The notes: a model not told the origin generated them from the sequence alone. Shown: positions 55,143 to 64,000, counted from the stretch's first letter. The stretch is DNA of 64,000 nt from Gillisella vitis (GCF_001541345.2 NZ_LMVL02000002.1:186001-250000); one strand, 5' to 3'. Numbers and translations are program-made.

Positions 55143-56496
55143 TGTGGACACCCCCTCGGTCAAGCCTTTCTTCTGATCTTTTTGAACCCGGCTGGCTGCT
55201 CGCATATGTCCGGCCTCTCTGATGATCGGCCGAACGGCCGCGGGCCTTGATGAAATCCGCGGATCATGGTCCCAATCAAAAAAGCGCATTCTGCAGATGC
55301 AGTCTCGCGAACGGGTTGTCCTGATCCCCGGCGGAACCGGTATTCATCACGATCGTCTGGCAGGCCCTCCGAACTCGGTGACGCTGGTGCGTCGGTTTCT
55401 ATGCGATGGCGTTTGTGTATACCGTCTGCCGAGTCATCACGGCCCATGCGATCCGCGCCATCTTGTTCGCCAGCGCCACGGTCGTCAGGCGCGGGGGCTT
55501 CGTTAACAACAATTTCCTGACCCACTCGATGAGCGGCCCGTGCATCTTATGCCTGACATGCCTGAGGACGGCTGTCGCGCCGACGATCAGCAGCGTTCGC
55601 AGATATCGGTTCCCGGCCTTCGTGATCCTGCCGAGGCGCTCTTTTCCTCCAGACGAATTCGATCGTGGCGTCAGCCCGAGCCATGCGGCAAATTCTCGCC
55701 CCGACCTGAAGACTGACGCATCAGGCACCGTCGCCGCCAGTGCTGTGGCAGTGATGACGCCGACGCCCGGGATCGTCGCAAGCCTGCGGCCTGCTTCGCT
55801 CGTTCGTTGCCATTCGCGTATCTTGGCTTCAAGTGTCCTGACCTCGGCGGTCAGGGAGTCGATTTGCCTGGCCAAGGATACGACAATGTCAGTCACGAGC
55901 GGCGGAACGTCCAGCTCTGTCGGCTCGTGTGCGAGCACCCGCTCGACGAGCTCTGCCGTTCTTTCGATCCCGACCGGCGCCACGATGCCGATCTCGGTGA
56001 GATGGCCTCGTAAGGCGTTCACCAGCATGGTCCTCTGCCGGATGAGGAGAGCACGCGACTTGTGCACCATCAGGATCGACTGCTGCGACGCGGTTTTGAT
56101 TGGAACGAACCGCATGGTCGGCCGGGTCACAGCCTCGCAGATCGCCTCGGCATCCACCATGTCGTTCTTCCCCCGCTTCACGTACGGCTTCACATAAGCC
56201 GGCGCCATCAGCTTGACCTCATGGCCCATGCCTGTCAGTTCGCGAGCCCAGTGATGCGCGGAGCCGCACGCCTCCATGCCGATCAGACTCGGCTCCAGCT
56301 TGGCAAAGAATGCAAGAAGGTGTGTGCGCCGGAGTTTCTGAGCGATCACGACACGACTGCTGTCATCAATGCCGTGAACCTGGAAGACATTCTTTGCAAG
56401 GTCGATTCCGATTGTCAGCCTGGACATCCCGTTTCCTTTCCAACGTTTGATTGGTCCCTGCCGATATTCTCGGCGGTAGTGGTGGGGGTGTCCACA
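55143..56496. mobile_element. IS110-family (IS1111-group) insertion sequence
   Basis: Element of about 1354 bp inserted in the parB-like gene. TGTGGACACCCCC at 55143-55155 and its reverse complement at 56484-56496 mark the ends or subterminal repeats. The transposase runs leftward; only about 70 bases lie before its start and about 256 after its stop. A long non-coding end downstream of the transposase is the IS1111-group layout, in which the bridge RNA guiding insertion is encoded there. Exact element ends could differ by a few bases. Confidence 0.85.
55399..56427 (-). CDS. IS110/IS1111-type transposase (DEDD recombinase)
   Basis: A 342-residue transposase that appears intact. The RuvC-like DEDD domain opens GIDLAKNVFQVHG, has LIGMEACGSAHHWA with the glutamate, and KNDMVDAEAICEAVTRP with two aspartates. 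The C-terminal Tnp20 domain contains IPGVGVITATALAATV and the catalytic-serine region LTPRSNSSGGKERLGRI. It acts with a bridge RNA to insert the element. Confidence 0.93.
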   Translation of the reverse strand: MSRLTIGIDLAKNVFQVHGIDDSSRVVIAQKLRRTHLLAFFAKLEPSLIGMEACGSAHHWARELTGMGHEVKLMAPAYVKPYVKRGKNDMVDAEAICEAVTRPTMRFVPIKTASQQSILMVHKSRALLIRQRTMLVNALRGHLTEIGIVAPVGIERTAELVERVLAHEPTELDVPPLVTDIVVSLARQIDSLTAEVRTLEAKIREWQRTSEAGRRLATIPGVGVITATALAATVPDASVFRSGREFAAWLGLTPRSNSSGGKERLGRITKAGNRYLRTLLIVGATAVLRHVRHKMHGPLIEWVRKLLLTKPPRLTTVALANKMARIAWAVMTRQTVYTNAIA

Positions 56497-57446
56497 TCAT
56501 CAATAATGATGCCGATGACATAGCTTCAGAAGTCGGTGCCCGCGCCAGCATCCAACGGGCCGTCATCACCATCGGCGGCCAACCGGCCGAGCCGGAGGAT
56601 GATGACGAAGAAGACGTCATCAAGCCGCTGCCGGAACGGCTCGTGATCGAGCTGACCGCACATCGCTCGCTGGCACTTCGCGATGCGGTCGGCGCCAATC
56701 CTCATGTGGCGCTCACGGCCCTTTTGCATAAGCTGGTTCGCGACACCTTCCAGCGCACCGGTACGTCGGGTGCAAGCCTGCAAGCTTCGGTCAATCACGT
56801 CTTCTTCCGTGAGCAGGGCAGGGATCTTGCTGAGGCATCCTATACGAAATCCGTCACGCAACGGCATGAAGACTGGAAGACGGATATTCCGGCCGACGAT
56901 GACGCGCTCTGGGATTGGCTTGCCGCGCTCGACGACACCAGCCGCCTGGCGCTGCTCGCCCATTGCGTCGCTTTCGGGGTCAATGCTCTCTACGAGCGCC
57001 CGAATCCCCACAGCGCTACCGGCATTTCGCAGGCAGGTCTGGACCGCCGCATGGCTGAGGCGGATCGGCTGGCGCGTTCCACCGGGCTGGACATGGTGGA
57101 CGCAGGCTTCCGACCGACGGTCGAGAACTATCTCGGCCGCGTGACCAAGCCCCGTATCCTCGCCGCCGTCCGAGAAGGTGCTGGCGAGCGTGCGGCCCAG
57201 CTCATCGTCCATCTGAAAAAAGGCGACATGGCGGTGGAGGCCGAGCGCCTTCTGGCGGATAGCGGCTGGCTGCCTGAACCGCTGCGCCTTGCCGATCTCG
57301 ATGGCGAGGCTGCCGCAGAGGTCACGGCGGCCGAAGCGGATGGCGCGGGGGAGGCGCTGCCCGATTTTCTCGCCGGTGACGACGAGGACGATATGGACGA
57401 TGCCGACAACGACGACGATCATGGTGCGACGATCGCGGCCGCATAG
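56497..57446 (+). pseudogene. ParB-like protein, C-terminal part, disrupted
   Basis: Continuation of the ParB-like gene beyond the IS: about 315 codons beginning near NNDADDIASEVG and including QRAVITIGGQPAEPEDDDEED, RLVIELTAHRSLALRDAVG, LDDTSRLALLAHCVAFGVNALYE and the NYLGRVTKPRILAAVREG region, ending in an acidic tail. An open frame starts at GTG 56451 inside the IS end, so a fusion product is conceivable but lacks the ParB domain. Confidence 0.8.
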
Positions 57447-57546
57447 ACGCGACGCAGGGCCGATGTGGTCGGCCCCGCATTTCTGGTCCCCTTCAGACAA
57501 GGCGTTCCGCTGTCCGGCGGAGCGCCTTTTCTCATGCCAAGCTCGG

Positions 57547-58221
57547 TCATCCCTTCCTGCTTGTCCAGGGATGGAGCTGTATCAGTGGTGAGCAGCACTT
57601 CTTGAATTTCTTGCCGCTCCGGCAAAAGCATCGATCATTCGGTCCGGTATGGCGACCGAGGTCGACGAAGACGGCACCAAGCCTTTGCTGGACGTCTCGT
57701 CCGAGTGCTGCGAGATGGTTACGGTCCATCGTGAACTGGTTTCCCACGGAATGCCGCTCGATCGTTCGCTGTAATGTGTCGGCAGCCCGTATCCAGTCCG
57801 AAACGCTCGCAAACCGACCGAGGCTCTTCTTGATATTGATCAGCCGCTTTTGTCCCACGAAATCGTATGTGCGGACAGGGTCCGAGAGAAACAGGATTCT
57901 CGTCTCACCGTTTATCGGCGGGGTGATATCGATCAATACCCCGTCCTTCTCCCACACTGCATGATGTTCCGCCTCGATGAACACGCGCGGCCATTCCCAG
58001 ATCAGCCAGCCATAGACGAACGATCCGCCGTCACGGTCCACCTTGGCCGAGACATTGTTGAAGCATTCTGATGGTTGCGCATCGCCATCGGGCTGGACTG
58101 CAACATAGGACGGCCTGGCGTCGGCATTAATGCCGGCGCAGAACTCCACCACGGCGGGGCTGATCTCATTCGGCGACGTCGTATAGCTCTTCTTGAACAG
58201 GTCGGTGCTGATTGCGGGCAC
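57547..58221 (-). CDS. SEC-C motif protein
   Basis: A 224-residue protein with a C-terminal zinc-binding SEC-C motif (DRCFCRSGKKFKKCC). The first 180 residues look like a globular domain (GWLIWEWPRVFIEAEHHAVW, GVLIDITPP) that I cannot assign. The SEC-C end may bind nucleic acid or mediate contact with other proteins, as in SecA and in island-borne proteins. It is leftward, converging with the ParB fragment. Confidence 0.8.
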   Translation of the reverse strand: MPAISTDLFKKSYTTSPNEISPAVVEFCAGINADARPSYVAVQPDGDAQPSECFNNVSAKVDRDGGSFVYGWLIWEWPRVFIEAEHHAVWEKDGVLIDITPPINGETRILFLSDPVRTYDFVGQKRLINIKKSLGRFASVSDWIRAADTLQRTIERHSVGNQFTMDRNHLAALGRDVQQRLGAVFVDLGRHTGPNDRCFCRSGKKFKKCCSPLIQLHPWTSRKG

Positions 58222-58251
58222 GCCGATCCTCCGGGTTCGGTGTTACGGCTA

Positions 58252-58488
58252 TCAGTCGCGTTGCACGACGACGACCTGCGACAGGCCCCGGTCGATGGCC
58301 TGTTCCTTCGCCCGCTCTATCACCTCGTTCAGAAGGATGTCGAAGGGGCCGGAGCCTCTCCGGTCCTCTTTGTCGCTGATGTGGAAATAACCTTTTTCAC
58401 TGGTGCCGGGAACGCCGTCCCTGTGAACGCGCACAACGATGTGGCGTTCGTCCGGCATTTCGGGCGGCGCCCAGATAACTGTTACCAT
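58252..58488 (-). CDS. Small conserved-looking protein, function unknown
   Basis: A 78-residue soluble protein beginning MVTVIWAPPEMPDE, with a HIVVRVHRDGVPG strand and a helical end (NEVIERAKEQAIDRGLSQVVVV). A strong GGAGG lies nine bases upstream of ATG 58488, so I call it a gene. It precedes the SEC-C gene on the same strand by 30 bases, so they share a transcript. I recognise no domain. Confidence 0.6.
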   Translation of the reverse strand: MVTVIWAPPEMPDERHIVVRVHRDGVPGTSEKGYFHISDKEDRRGSGPFDILLNEVIERAKEQAIDRGLSQVVVVQRD

Positions 58489-58696
58489 TTTTCGGCCTCC
58501 ATAACCCATGCACGTGCCGTCACCATAGCGTCATCGACAAGACGGGCCATGTCCGCACCAGGAATCATCCTGTGTAGGGAGAATATCTCAACTCATGGTG
58601 GACGGTTCCGATTTATGATCTTCTCCTGCTTATTTCCTTCTGGACAATAGTTTGAATATCCGACGAAACAATATCGCCGCTACATTGGGGGATCGC

Positions 58697-59848
58697 ATGG
58701 AAGTCGAAGGACAAACGATCCAGGCGATATGGGATGCGTTGCAAAGACCGGAGCCGTCCGATCGCCCTGTCCCGGTTTCGTTGGCCACAAGGATCGCGGA
58801 AACCGGATGGGCATCGACGGCTGATATCGAAGATTTGCTGCTGATGCTCGACCGCAGATCGGACCCGCCTGCGGTCATCGATATCGAAAAGTTCACCGCC
58901 GCGCTCAACCTGCCGTTTCGCGCTGTGTTCTCGCGCCCGAAACATCGGCTCGATGACGGTTTCGGTCATTCCATGCTTTCCGCGATCGATGCCGCCGCCT
59001 TTTGCATCTTCATCGAACGGCTGGGCTTCCGGATCGATCTGACGACCTTGTGCGCTCGGCTCAAGGGGGCAATTCCGCCGGTTTCCCATCTGAGCGAGGA
59101 CGAGATCTCGGTTCTCTTCTATGATCAGAACCGTCATCGCATGCCGCCTGTGACCCTCTCGGCGCCTCATCGGCCATGGCGGGGAATGCGCACGATGCGA
59201 CACAAGACGGGATCGGGCTACCGACTGGAATATGTGATTGATGACAATGGCGAGCCCTTGTGGCTGAAGATCGTCGCTCCGAAATATCGCAAGCGCCCAG
59301 AGACGCAATCCGTGACCTGCCCCGATTGCGGAATGCTCTACGTCAAGGGCCTGCGGACCGACGAACAGGTGCACCGGTCGTTCCACCGCAAGCGTTTTGC
59401 CATCATCGACCCGAAGCCGAACTGGCAATTCGCAGATGCATTGTCCCGCGATCTCGACGCTCCCTGGGTGGATGCGTCGTCACCGAAATGGAAACGCAAG
59501 GCGGTTTATGATCGAGCGCTCGAGTTCAAGCGCGAGCTGAGCTACGATTTCGTGCAATGGCAGACCGACCCCGATCACGACAGTGAAGCGGTCGGGTTTC
59601 TGTTTTCCGATGACGAGGACCGGATCGTCGGTGCCTGTGCGTTTCGCCCCCAGCCGGCTGGACGCGGTGACAACCCTTGGCGGCTCGACTGGATATGGAT
59701 GTGCCCCGATGCGCGGCGCCGGGGTCTGTTGGGGCGCCAGTGGGATCGCTTTCGTCAGCGGTTCGGTGTCTTCGACATCGAGCCGCCGATCTCGGAAGCG
59801 ATGCAGGCGTTTTTACGCAAGCGAGGATGCGCCGGCCTGATCAGGTGA
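58697..59848 (+). CDS. ESCO1/Eco1-like zinc-finger acetyltransferase
   Basis: A 383-residue protein. After an N-terminal region without known domain, a C2H2-type finger (TCPDCGMLYVKGLRTDEQVH, then RSFHRKRF, about 207-232) matches the Eco1/ESCO finger pattern CPxCGMxYxxG...DxxxHxxxHxxF. A GNAT-like domain follows: VGACAFRPQPAGR, then LDWIWMCPDARRRGLLGRQW with an acetyl-CoA binding RRRG turn. Eukaryotic Eco1 acetylates cohesin; the bacterial substrate is unknown. ATG 58697 is preferred over TTG 58652. Its 3' end overlaps the convergent hydrolase gene by 36 bases. Confidence 0.75.
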   Translation: MEVEGQTIQAIWDALQRPEPSDRPVPVSLATRIAETGWASTADIEDLLLMLDRRSDPPAVIDIEKFTAALNLPFRAVFSRPKHRLDDGFGHSMLSAIDAAAFCIFIERLGFRIDLTTLCARLKGAIPPVSHLSEDEISVLFYDQNRHRMPPVTLSAPHRPWRGMRTMRHKTGSGYRLEYVIDDNGEPLWLKIVAPKYRKRPETQSVTCPDCGMLYVKGLRTDEQVHRSFHRKRFAIIDPKPNWQFADALSRDLDAPWVDASSPKWKRKAVYDRALEFKRELSYDFVQWQTDPDHDSEAVGFLFSDDEDRIVGACAFRPQPAGRGDNPWRLDWIWMCPDARRRGLLGRQWDRFRQRFGVFDIEPPISEAMQAFLRKRGCAGLIR

Positions 59849-60658
59849 TCGTTTTAGGAATTCGGCCAGCAGCCTGTTAAACGCCTGCGCCTCCTCGCGA
59901 TGGACGGCATGACCTGTCCCGGCGAGCCGGATCGGCTTGCCCGTCCAGACGTTCCGGTAAGAGAGGCTGTCGACATAGTCCAGATTGACGACGGGATCGT
60001 CAGCGCCGTTGATGATCAGCAGGGGGATCGCCGTCGTTTCGGCCACCTTGCGCTGGTCGCTGGTTTTGCCGGCCTGTGCGTCTTCCATCATATATTGCCG
60101 CGCCCGGCCGTCGGTGCGCCGGATCGCGGCGAGGAACGTTTCATTGCCTTCGTCCTTTTCCCCGAGCGCCATCCTGGCGATCATCCCAACCTGTTCTTCG
60201 GTAATGACGAGGCTGCCGGTATAGCCCATGTCCGGGCTGGGCACGAAACCGGCGATCAGTCCCTCGATGCTGTTTTCGATCGGCGGCGTGCCGAAAATGG
60301 CGGCGCCGGCAATCGACGCTTCGTGGCGCGCGAGCAGTTCCAGCGCGACATGACCGCCGAGTGAATGGCCGAGCACCGCGTATCGTGTCATGCCGATCCC
60401 GGTCAGCAATTCGGAAACGGCATTCGCATAGCCGCTCATGCTGTAGCTTCGACGTGGGTCTGTCGCGTCGGAGGAGCCTCCGTGACCGGGCAGGTCGATG
60501 GCAATGGTTCGGTATGTGTTCCCGAATGCCGCAATCTGGGGCGCAAAGCTCTCCTTGCAAATAGAGTTGGCGTGCAACATTACAATCGCAAGGCCATCGG
60601 CGCGATTATCGTAAAAAGCTATTCTGCCGTGTGATGTGTCGAAAAACTGTTCTTCCAT
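59813..60658 (-). CDS. Alpha/beta-fold hydrolase
   Basis: A 281-residue hydrolase. The nucleophile elbow VLGHSLGGHVALEL has the serine, an acidic residue lies in IINGADDPVVNLDYV and the histidine in AGTGHAVHREEAQAF. The oxyanion region VMLHANSICKESFAPQ and the DLPGHGGSSD loop resemble epoxide hydrolase/haloperoxidase-type enzymes. No signal peptide, so cytosolic. ATG 60658 has an upstream GAGAG; ATG 60670 is an alternative. Confidence 0.87.
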   Translation of the reverse strand: MEEQFFDTSHGRIAFYDNRADGLAIVMLHANSICKESFAPQIAAFGNTYRTIAIDLPGHGGSSDATDPRRSYSMSGYANAVSELLTGIGMTRYAVLGHSLGGHVALELLARHEASIAGAAIFGTPPIENSIEGLIAGFVPSPDMGYTGSLVITEEQVGMIARMALGEKDEGNETFLAAIRRTDGRARQYMMEDAQAGKTSDQRKVAETTAIPLLIINGADDPVVNLDYVDSLSYRNVWTGKPIRLAGTGHAVHREEAQAFNRLLAEFLKRSPDQAGASSLA

Positions 60659-60787
60659 ATGTTCTCTCATGTCGCTTGTCGTTCATGTCGCCGTCCCCGA
60701 TTTGATGGGACGGTTGCCACGCATGTTCATGACGCGGAGGGAAGCCGCAATATGCAAATCTGCATGTAACGGCGGTTGTCGGAAAGG

Positions 60788-60876
60788 AAGAGGACCGTGG
60801 GACGGGTTTGAGCCCGGGCGGTCGAGAGAGAGCGCTGCGCGGGCTTCCCGTTCCCGCTCTCCTGAGGCTTCCTCTC
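60788..60876 (+). promoter_or_regulatory. Leader element C (before the SNO-like gene)
   Basis: This stretch keeps parts of elements A and B, notably GGGACGGGTTTGAG and GGTCGAGAGAGAG, and GAGCCCG can pair with CGGGCTTC farther on. It is more divergent and ends at the start codon of the helicase-like gene. Homology is less certain than between A and B. Confidence 0.45.
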
Positions 60877-63800
60877 ATGAACATCGCCTTGCCCGTGGCC
60901 GCTCCGGTCGCCCCTGTTGCCCATGCGCCCGCCATTCTCGCGGCCGCTAATCATCTTCTCGACTATCTCGAACGCGGTGAGCGCGTCGACACGACTGTCC
61001 TGCGCTCGGCCATGGAAACCGCCTTCGGTGTGTCCGATTCCAGCGGAGTCTGGAATTGGAAAGCGGCCTACGACGCTTGCGAAGTCGCCACGGTCCTGTT
61101 TCTGCGCAAATACGGACGTGCGCTTTTCCGTAAAGCCGTCTCTCCGGTTTCGCGGCTTTCCGCCCTGTCGAAAATCGCCGGCCTCCTACCGACCCAAACC
61201 CGCCGCTCGGAAGAGAGCCAGGCATTCCAGCAGTTCTCGACGCCGGTTCCGTTGGCCTTGGCGGCGGTGACGGCGGCGGCCGTCACCGCGAACGACATCG
61301 TGCTCGAACCTTCCGCGGGGACCGGGCTTCTCGCCATCCTGGCCGAGATCAGCGGCGGCACGCTCGTCCTGAACGAGTTGGCTGAGGTCCGCGCCGATCT
61401 GCTCGCCTCTCTCTTTCCGGCCATCGCCGTCACCCGCGTCGACGCCGCGCAAATCGACGATCATCTTGCACCAGGCGCGGTGCCATCCGTCGTACTGATG
61501 AACCCACCGTTCTCCGCCCTGGCGAATGTCTCCGGCCGCGTGGCCGATGCCGGCTTCCGCCATATCGCCTCGGCGTTGAACCGCCTCGCGCCCGGCGGAC
61601 GGCTGGTGGCGATCACCGGCGCCAATGTTGGCCCGGATATTCCCGACTGGCGCGACGCCTTCGTCCGCTTGCAGGACCGGAGCACGATCGTCTTTTCCGC
61701 CGGTATCGCCGGCTCGGTCTATGCCAAGCACGGCACGACCTTCCCGACAAGGCTCACGGTCATCGACAAGGTGCCTGCCGAGGATCCCGCCATCGTCCCG
61801 GCCTCGCCGGGCGTGGCGCCGGACGTCACCACGCTGCTCGGCTGGATCGAGGCTCAGGTTCCGCCACGTCGGCCTGTCGCGTTGCCGGAAATCCCGGCGC
61901 AGCGCCCGGCCACGGTGCCCCGCAGCGAGCGCGGCTATCTCACCCGCTCGGCCGTTTCGCGTCCGGCTGCGGCCGTCGCCGATCCCGAAGGCGTGGAACT
62001 GGCTTATGAGAGGGTGGATTGGACGCCGCCTGAGGGCGCGCATCTAACCGACGCCATCTATGAAGAATACGGATTGCAGTCGATCCGCATTCCCGGCTCT
62101 CAGGCCCACCCGACCAAGCTGGTCCTGTCCGCCGCGATGGCGAGCGTCGCGCCGCCGAAGCCGAGCTATCGGCCGATGCTGCCAGCCAACATCCTCGGCC
62201 TCCTGTCCGACGCCCAGTTGGAAACCGTGGTCTATGCCGGTGAGGCCCACTCCGACTATCTCGCCGGATCGTGGACGGTCGATGACACCTTCGACGTCAT
62301 TCAGGCCGCACCGGCCGACGCCGCGAAGGCGGTGCGTTTTCGCCGCGGCTTCATGCTCGGCGATGGGACCGGCGCGGGCAAGGGACGCCAGTCGGCCGGC
62401 ATTATTCTGGACAATTGGTTGCGCGGTCGCCGCAAGGCCGTCTGGGTCTCGAAATCCGACAAGCTGATCGAGGACGCGCAACGTGACTGGTCGGCGCTCG
62501 GCATGGAGCGCCTTTTGGTTACGCCGCTCTCGCGCTTTCCTCAAGGCGCAAGGATCACCCTGTCGGAAGGCATCCTATTTACAACCTATGCTACGCTACG
62601 CTCCGACGACCGTGGAGAGAGGGTTTCCAGGGTCAGGCAGATCGTCGAATGGTTGGGCTCCGACTTCGATGGAGTGATCATTTTCGACGAGAGCCACGCA
62701 ATGCAGAACGCCGGCGGAGGCAATGGAGAACGCGGCGATGTCGCCGCCTCACAGCAAGGACGCGCAGGGCTGCGGCTGCAGCACGCGCTTCCCGACGCGC
62801 GTGTCGTCTATGTCTCCGCCACCGGCGCCACCACCGTCCACAATCTCGCCTATGCGCAACGGCTTGGCCTCTGGGGGGCTGAGGATTTCCCCTTCGCCAC
62901 GCGCGCCGAGTTCGTGGAAGCGATCGAGGACGGCGGTGTCGCGGCCATGGAGGTTCTGGCCCGCGACCTCCGCTCGCTCGGCCTCTATACCGCGCGCGCG
63001 CTGTCCTATGACGGTGTGGAATACGAGCTGGTCGAACATCGGCTCACGGAAGAGCAGCGTCGTATCTATGACGACTATGCCGGGGCATTCTCGATCATCC
63101 ACCGCAATCTCGACGCGGCGATGGAGGCGGCCAACATCACCGGCAGCGACGGCACGCTGAACAGGCAGGCCAAGTCAGCCGCCCGCAGCGCCTTCGAATC
63201 GGCCAAGCAGCGGTTCTTCGGGCACCTCCTGACCAGCATGAAAACCCCAACGTTGCTCCGCTCGATCGAACGCGATCTCGAGGCGGGGCACGCCGCCGTT
63301 ATCCAGATCGTGTCGACTGGCGAAGCGCTGATGGAACGCCGGCTGGCCGAGATCCCGACCGAGGAATGGAACGACGTCCGCGTTGACATCACGCCGCGCG
63401 AGTACGTTCTCGATTACCTTGCCCATTCCTTTCCGGTCCAGCTCTATGAGCCGTTCATGGACTCGGATGGCAACCTGTCGTCGCGTCCCGTCTATCGCGA
63501 CGGTCAGCCCGTCGAGAGCCGCGAAGCCGTTGCTCGCCGTGACGAGCTGATCGAGCGGCTTGCTTCGCTCCCGCCCGTTCCCGGTGCGCTCGACCAGATC
63601 GTCCAGCGCTTCGGCACGGACATGGTGGCGGAGGTGACGGGCCGCTCCCGCCGCATTGTCCGCAAAGCGGGTGCCGCCTCCATGTCGGGCGCCGAGCCCA
63701 TGGGGGATCGCCTTGTCGTCGAGAACCGCGCGCCATCGGCCAATCTGGCGGAGACGGCCGCCTTCATGGACGATCTGAAGCGCGTGCTGATCTTCTCGGA

Positions 63801-64000
63801 CGCGGGTGGGACCGGGCGCAGCTACCATGCCGAGCTGTCGGCGCGGAACCGCCGCCTGCGCGTCCATTATTTGCTGGAGCCCGGCTGGAAAGCCGACGCG
63901 GCCATTCAGGGGCTCGGGCGCACCAACCGGACGAACCAGGCGCAGCCGCCCTTGTTCCGTCCGATCGCGACCGACGTGAAGGCGGAAAAGCGCTTTCTCA
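60877..64000 (+). CDS. Strawberry-notch-like helicase with N-terminal methylase-like domain, partial
   Basis: An open frame of 1041 codons that runs off the right edge. A methyltransferase-like region shows LEPSAGTGLLAIL (about 142-154) and LMNPPFSAL (about 207-215). The strawberry-notch SF2 helicase domain has Walker A LGDGTGAGKGRQSAG (about 493-507), Walker B IIFDESHAMQN (about 600-610) and YVSATGATT; the C-terminal helicase lobe begins before the window end (GLGRTNRTNQ). Such proteins are common on rhizobial plasmids and ICEs, where their function is not established. The start is set by the shared leader and lack of an earlier ATG. Confidence 0.88.
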   Translation, partial: MNIALPVAAPVAPVAHAPAILAAANHLLDYLERGERVDTTVLRSAMETAFGVSDSSGVWNWKAAYDACEVATVLFLRKYGRALFRKAVSPVSRLSALSKIAGLLPTQTRRSEESQAFQQFSTPVPLALAAVTAAAVTANDIVLEPSAGTGLLAILAEISGGTLVLNELAEVRADLLASLFPAIAVTRVDAAQIDDHLAPGAVPSVVLMNPPFSALANVSGRVADAGFRHIASALNRLAPGGRLVAITGANVGPDIPDWRDAFVRLQDRSTIVFSAGIAGSVYAKHGTTFPTRLTVIDKVPAEDPAIVPASPGVAPDVTTLLGWIEAQVPPRRPVALPEIPAQRPATVPRSERGYLTRSAVSRPAAAVADPEGVELAYERVDWTPPEGAHLTDAIYEEYGLQSIRIPGSQAHPTKLVLSAAMASVAPPKPSYRPMLPANILGLLSDAQLETVVYAGEAHSDYLAGSWTVDDTFDVIQAAPADAAKAVRFRRGFMLGDGTGAGKGRQSAGIILDNWLRGRRKAVWVSKSDKLIEDAQRDWSALGMERLLVTPLSRFPQGARITLSEGILFTTYATLRSDDRGERVSRVRQIVEWLGSDFDGVIIFDESHAMQNAGGGNGERGDVAASQQGRAGLRLQHALPDARVVYVSATGATTVHNLAYAQRLGLWGAEDFPFATRAEFVEAIEDGGVAAMEVLARDLRSLGLYTARALSYDGVEYELVEHRLTEEQRRIYDDYAGAFSIIHRNLDAAMEAANITGSDGTLNRQAKSAARSAFESAKQRFFGHLLTSMKTPTLLRSIERDLEAGHAAVIQIVSTGEALMERRLAEIPTEEWNDVRVDITPREYVLDYLAHSFPVQLYEPFMDSDGNLSSRPVYRDGQPVESREAVARRDELIERLASLPPVPGALDQIVQRFGTDMVAEVTGRSRRIVRKAGAASMSGAEPMGDRLVVENRAPSANLAETAAFMDDLKRVLIFSDAGGTGRSYHAELSARNRRLRVHYLLEPGWKADAAIQGLGRTNRTNQAQPPLFRPIATDVKAEKRFL

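Noticed and set aside
52265..55289. Long minus-strand frames opposite the DUF932 and ParB genes
   Set aside because: Both genes on the plus strand have clear domains, ribosome sites and leaders; the opposite frames are arginine- and glycine-rich shadows.

Overview
The window looks like a chromosomal segment of a Rhizobiaceae member of the Agrobacterium/Allorhizobium/Rhizobium group. The basis is protein style, the order polA - (small RNA) - marR, dnaK-dnaJ, recF and moeB, and a roughly 100-bp interspersed palindromic repeat (6000-6101) of a type I know from Agrobacterium and Rhizobium genomes. No database search was possible, so names rest on motifs read from the translations.

Bases 1-34.4 kb are ordinary chromosome. 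They hold a lipoprotein N-terminus, an M17 aminopeptidase, two YceI-type genes (one fused to cytochrome b561), a MarR/NlpC-P60 pair, DNA polymerase I, a probable sRNA, an M20 dipeptidase, a YbaK-type deacylase, a class A penicillin-binding protein, dnaK-lipoprotein-dnaJ, slyX, recF, moeB, a GNAT gene, a 2-hydroxyacid dehydrogenase, an SH3 protein, an adenosine-kinase-like PfkB protein and a GGDEF-EAL protein. They also hold a dabB-dabA inorganic-carbon transporter operon divergent from a LysR gene, and a Tat-exported AttH/CrtC-like protein beside a TetR gene with a perfect 18-bp operator-like inverted repeat.

At 34471-34488 the minus strand reads the last codons and stop expected for GMP synthetase (TIEWE-stop) with no guaA gene attached. 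This fits an attachment-site copy left by a genomic island integrated at the guaA 3' end. Accessory genes begin just beyond it and continue past the window end; no integrase is visible.

The first island part (34.8-49.7 kb) is defence-like. A vapB-vapC-SIR2-HerA operon converges with an operon running XRE regulator - N6 DNA methylase - small membrane protein - DEAD-type helicase - GIY-YIG-like protein. Next come a GHKL ATPase fused to a Shedu-like nuclease domain, and a TPR protein. A hipBA pair follows, lying beside an abiEi antitoxin gene whose abiEii toxin is cut off after about 13 codons.

The second part (52.2-64 kb) is an ICE/plasmid-type core: a DUF932 gene, a ParB-like gene broken by an IS110/IS1111-type element, a SEC-C protein, a small unknown protein, an ESCO1/Eco1-like zinc-finger acetyltransferase, an alpha/beta hydrolase and the start of a strawberry-notch-like helicase. 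The DUF932, ParB and helicase genes share related GC-rich leaders just before their start codons, suggesting common control.
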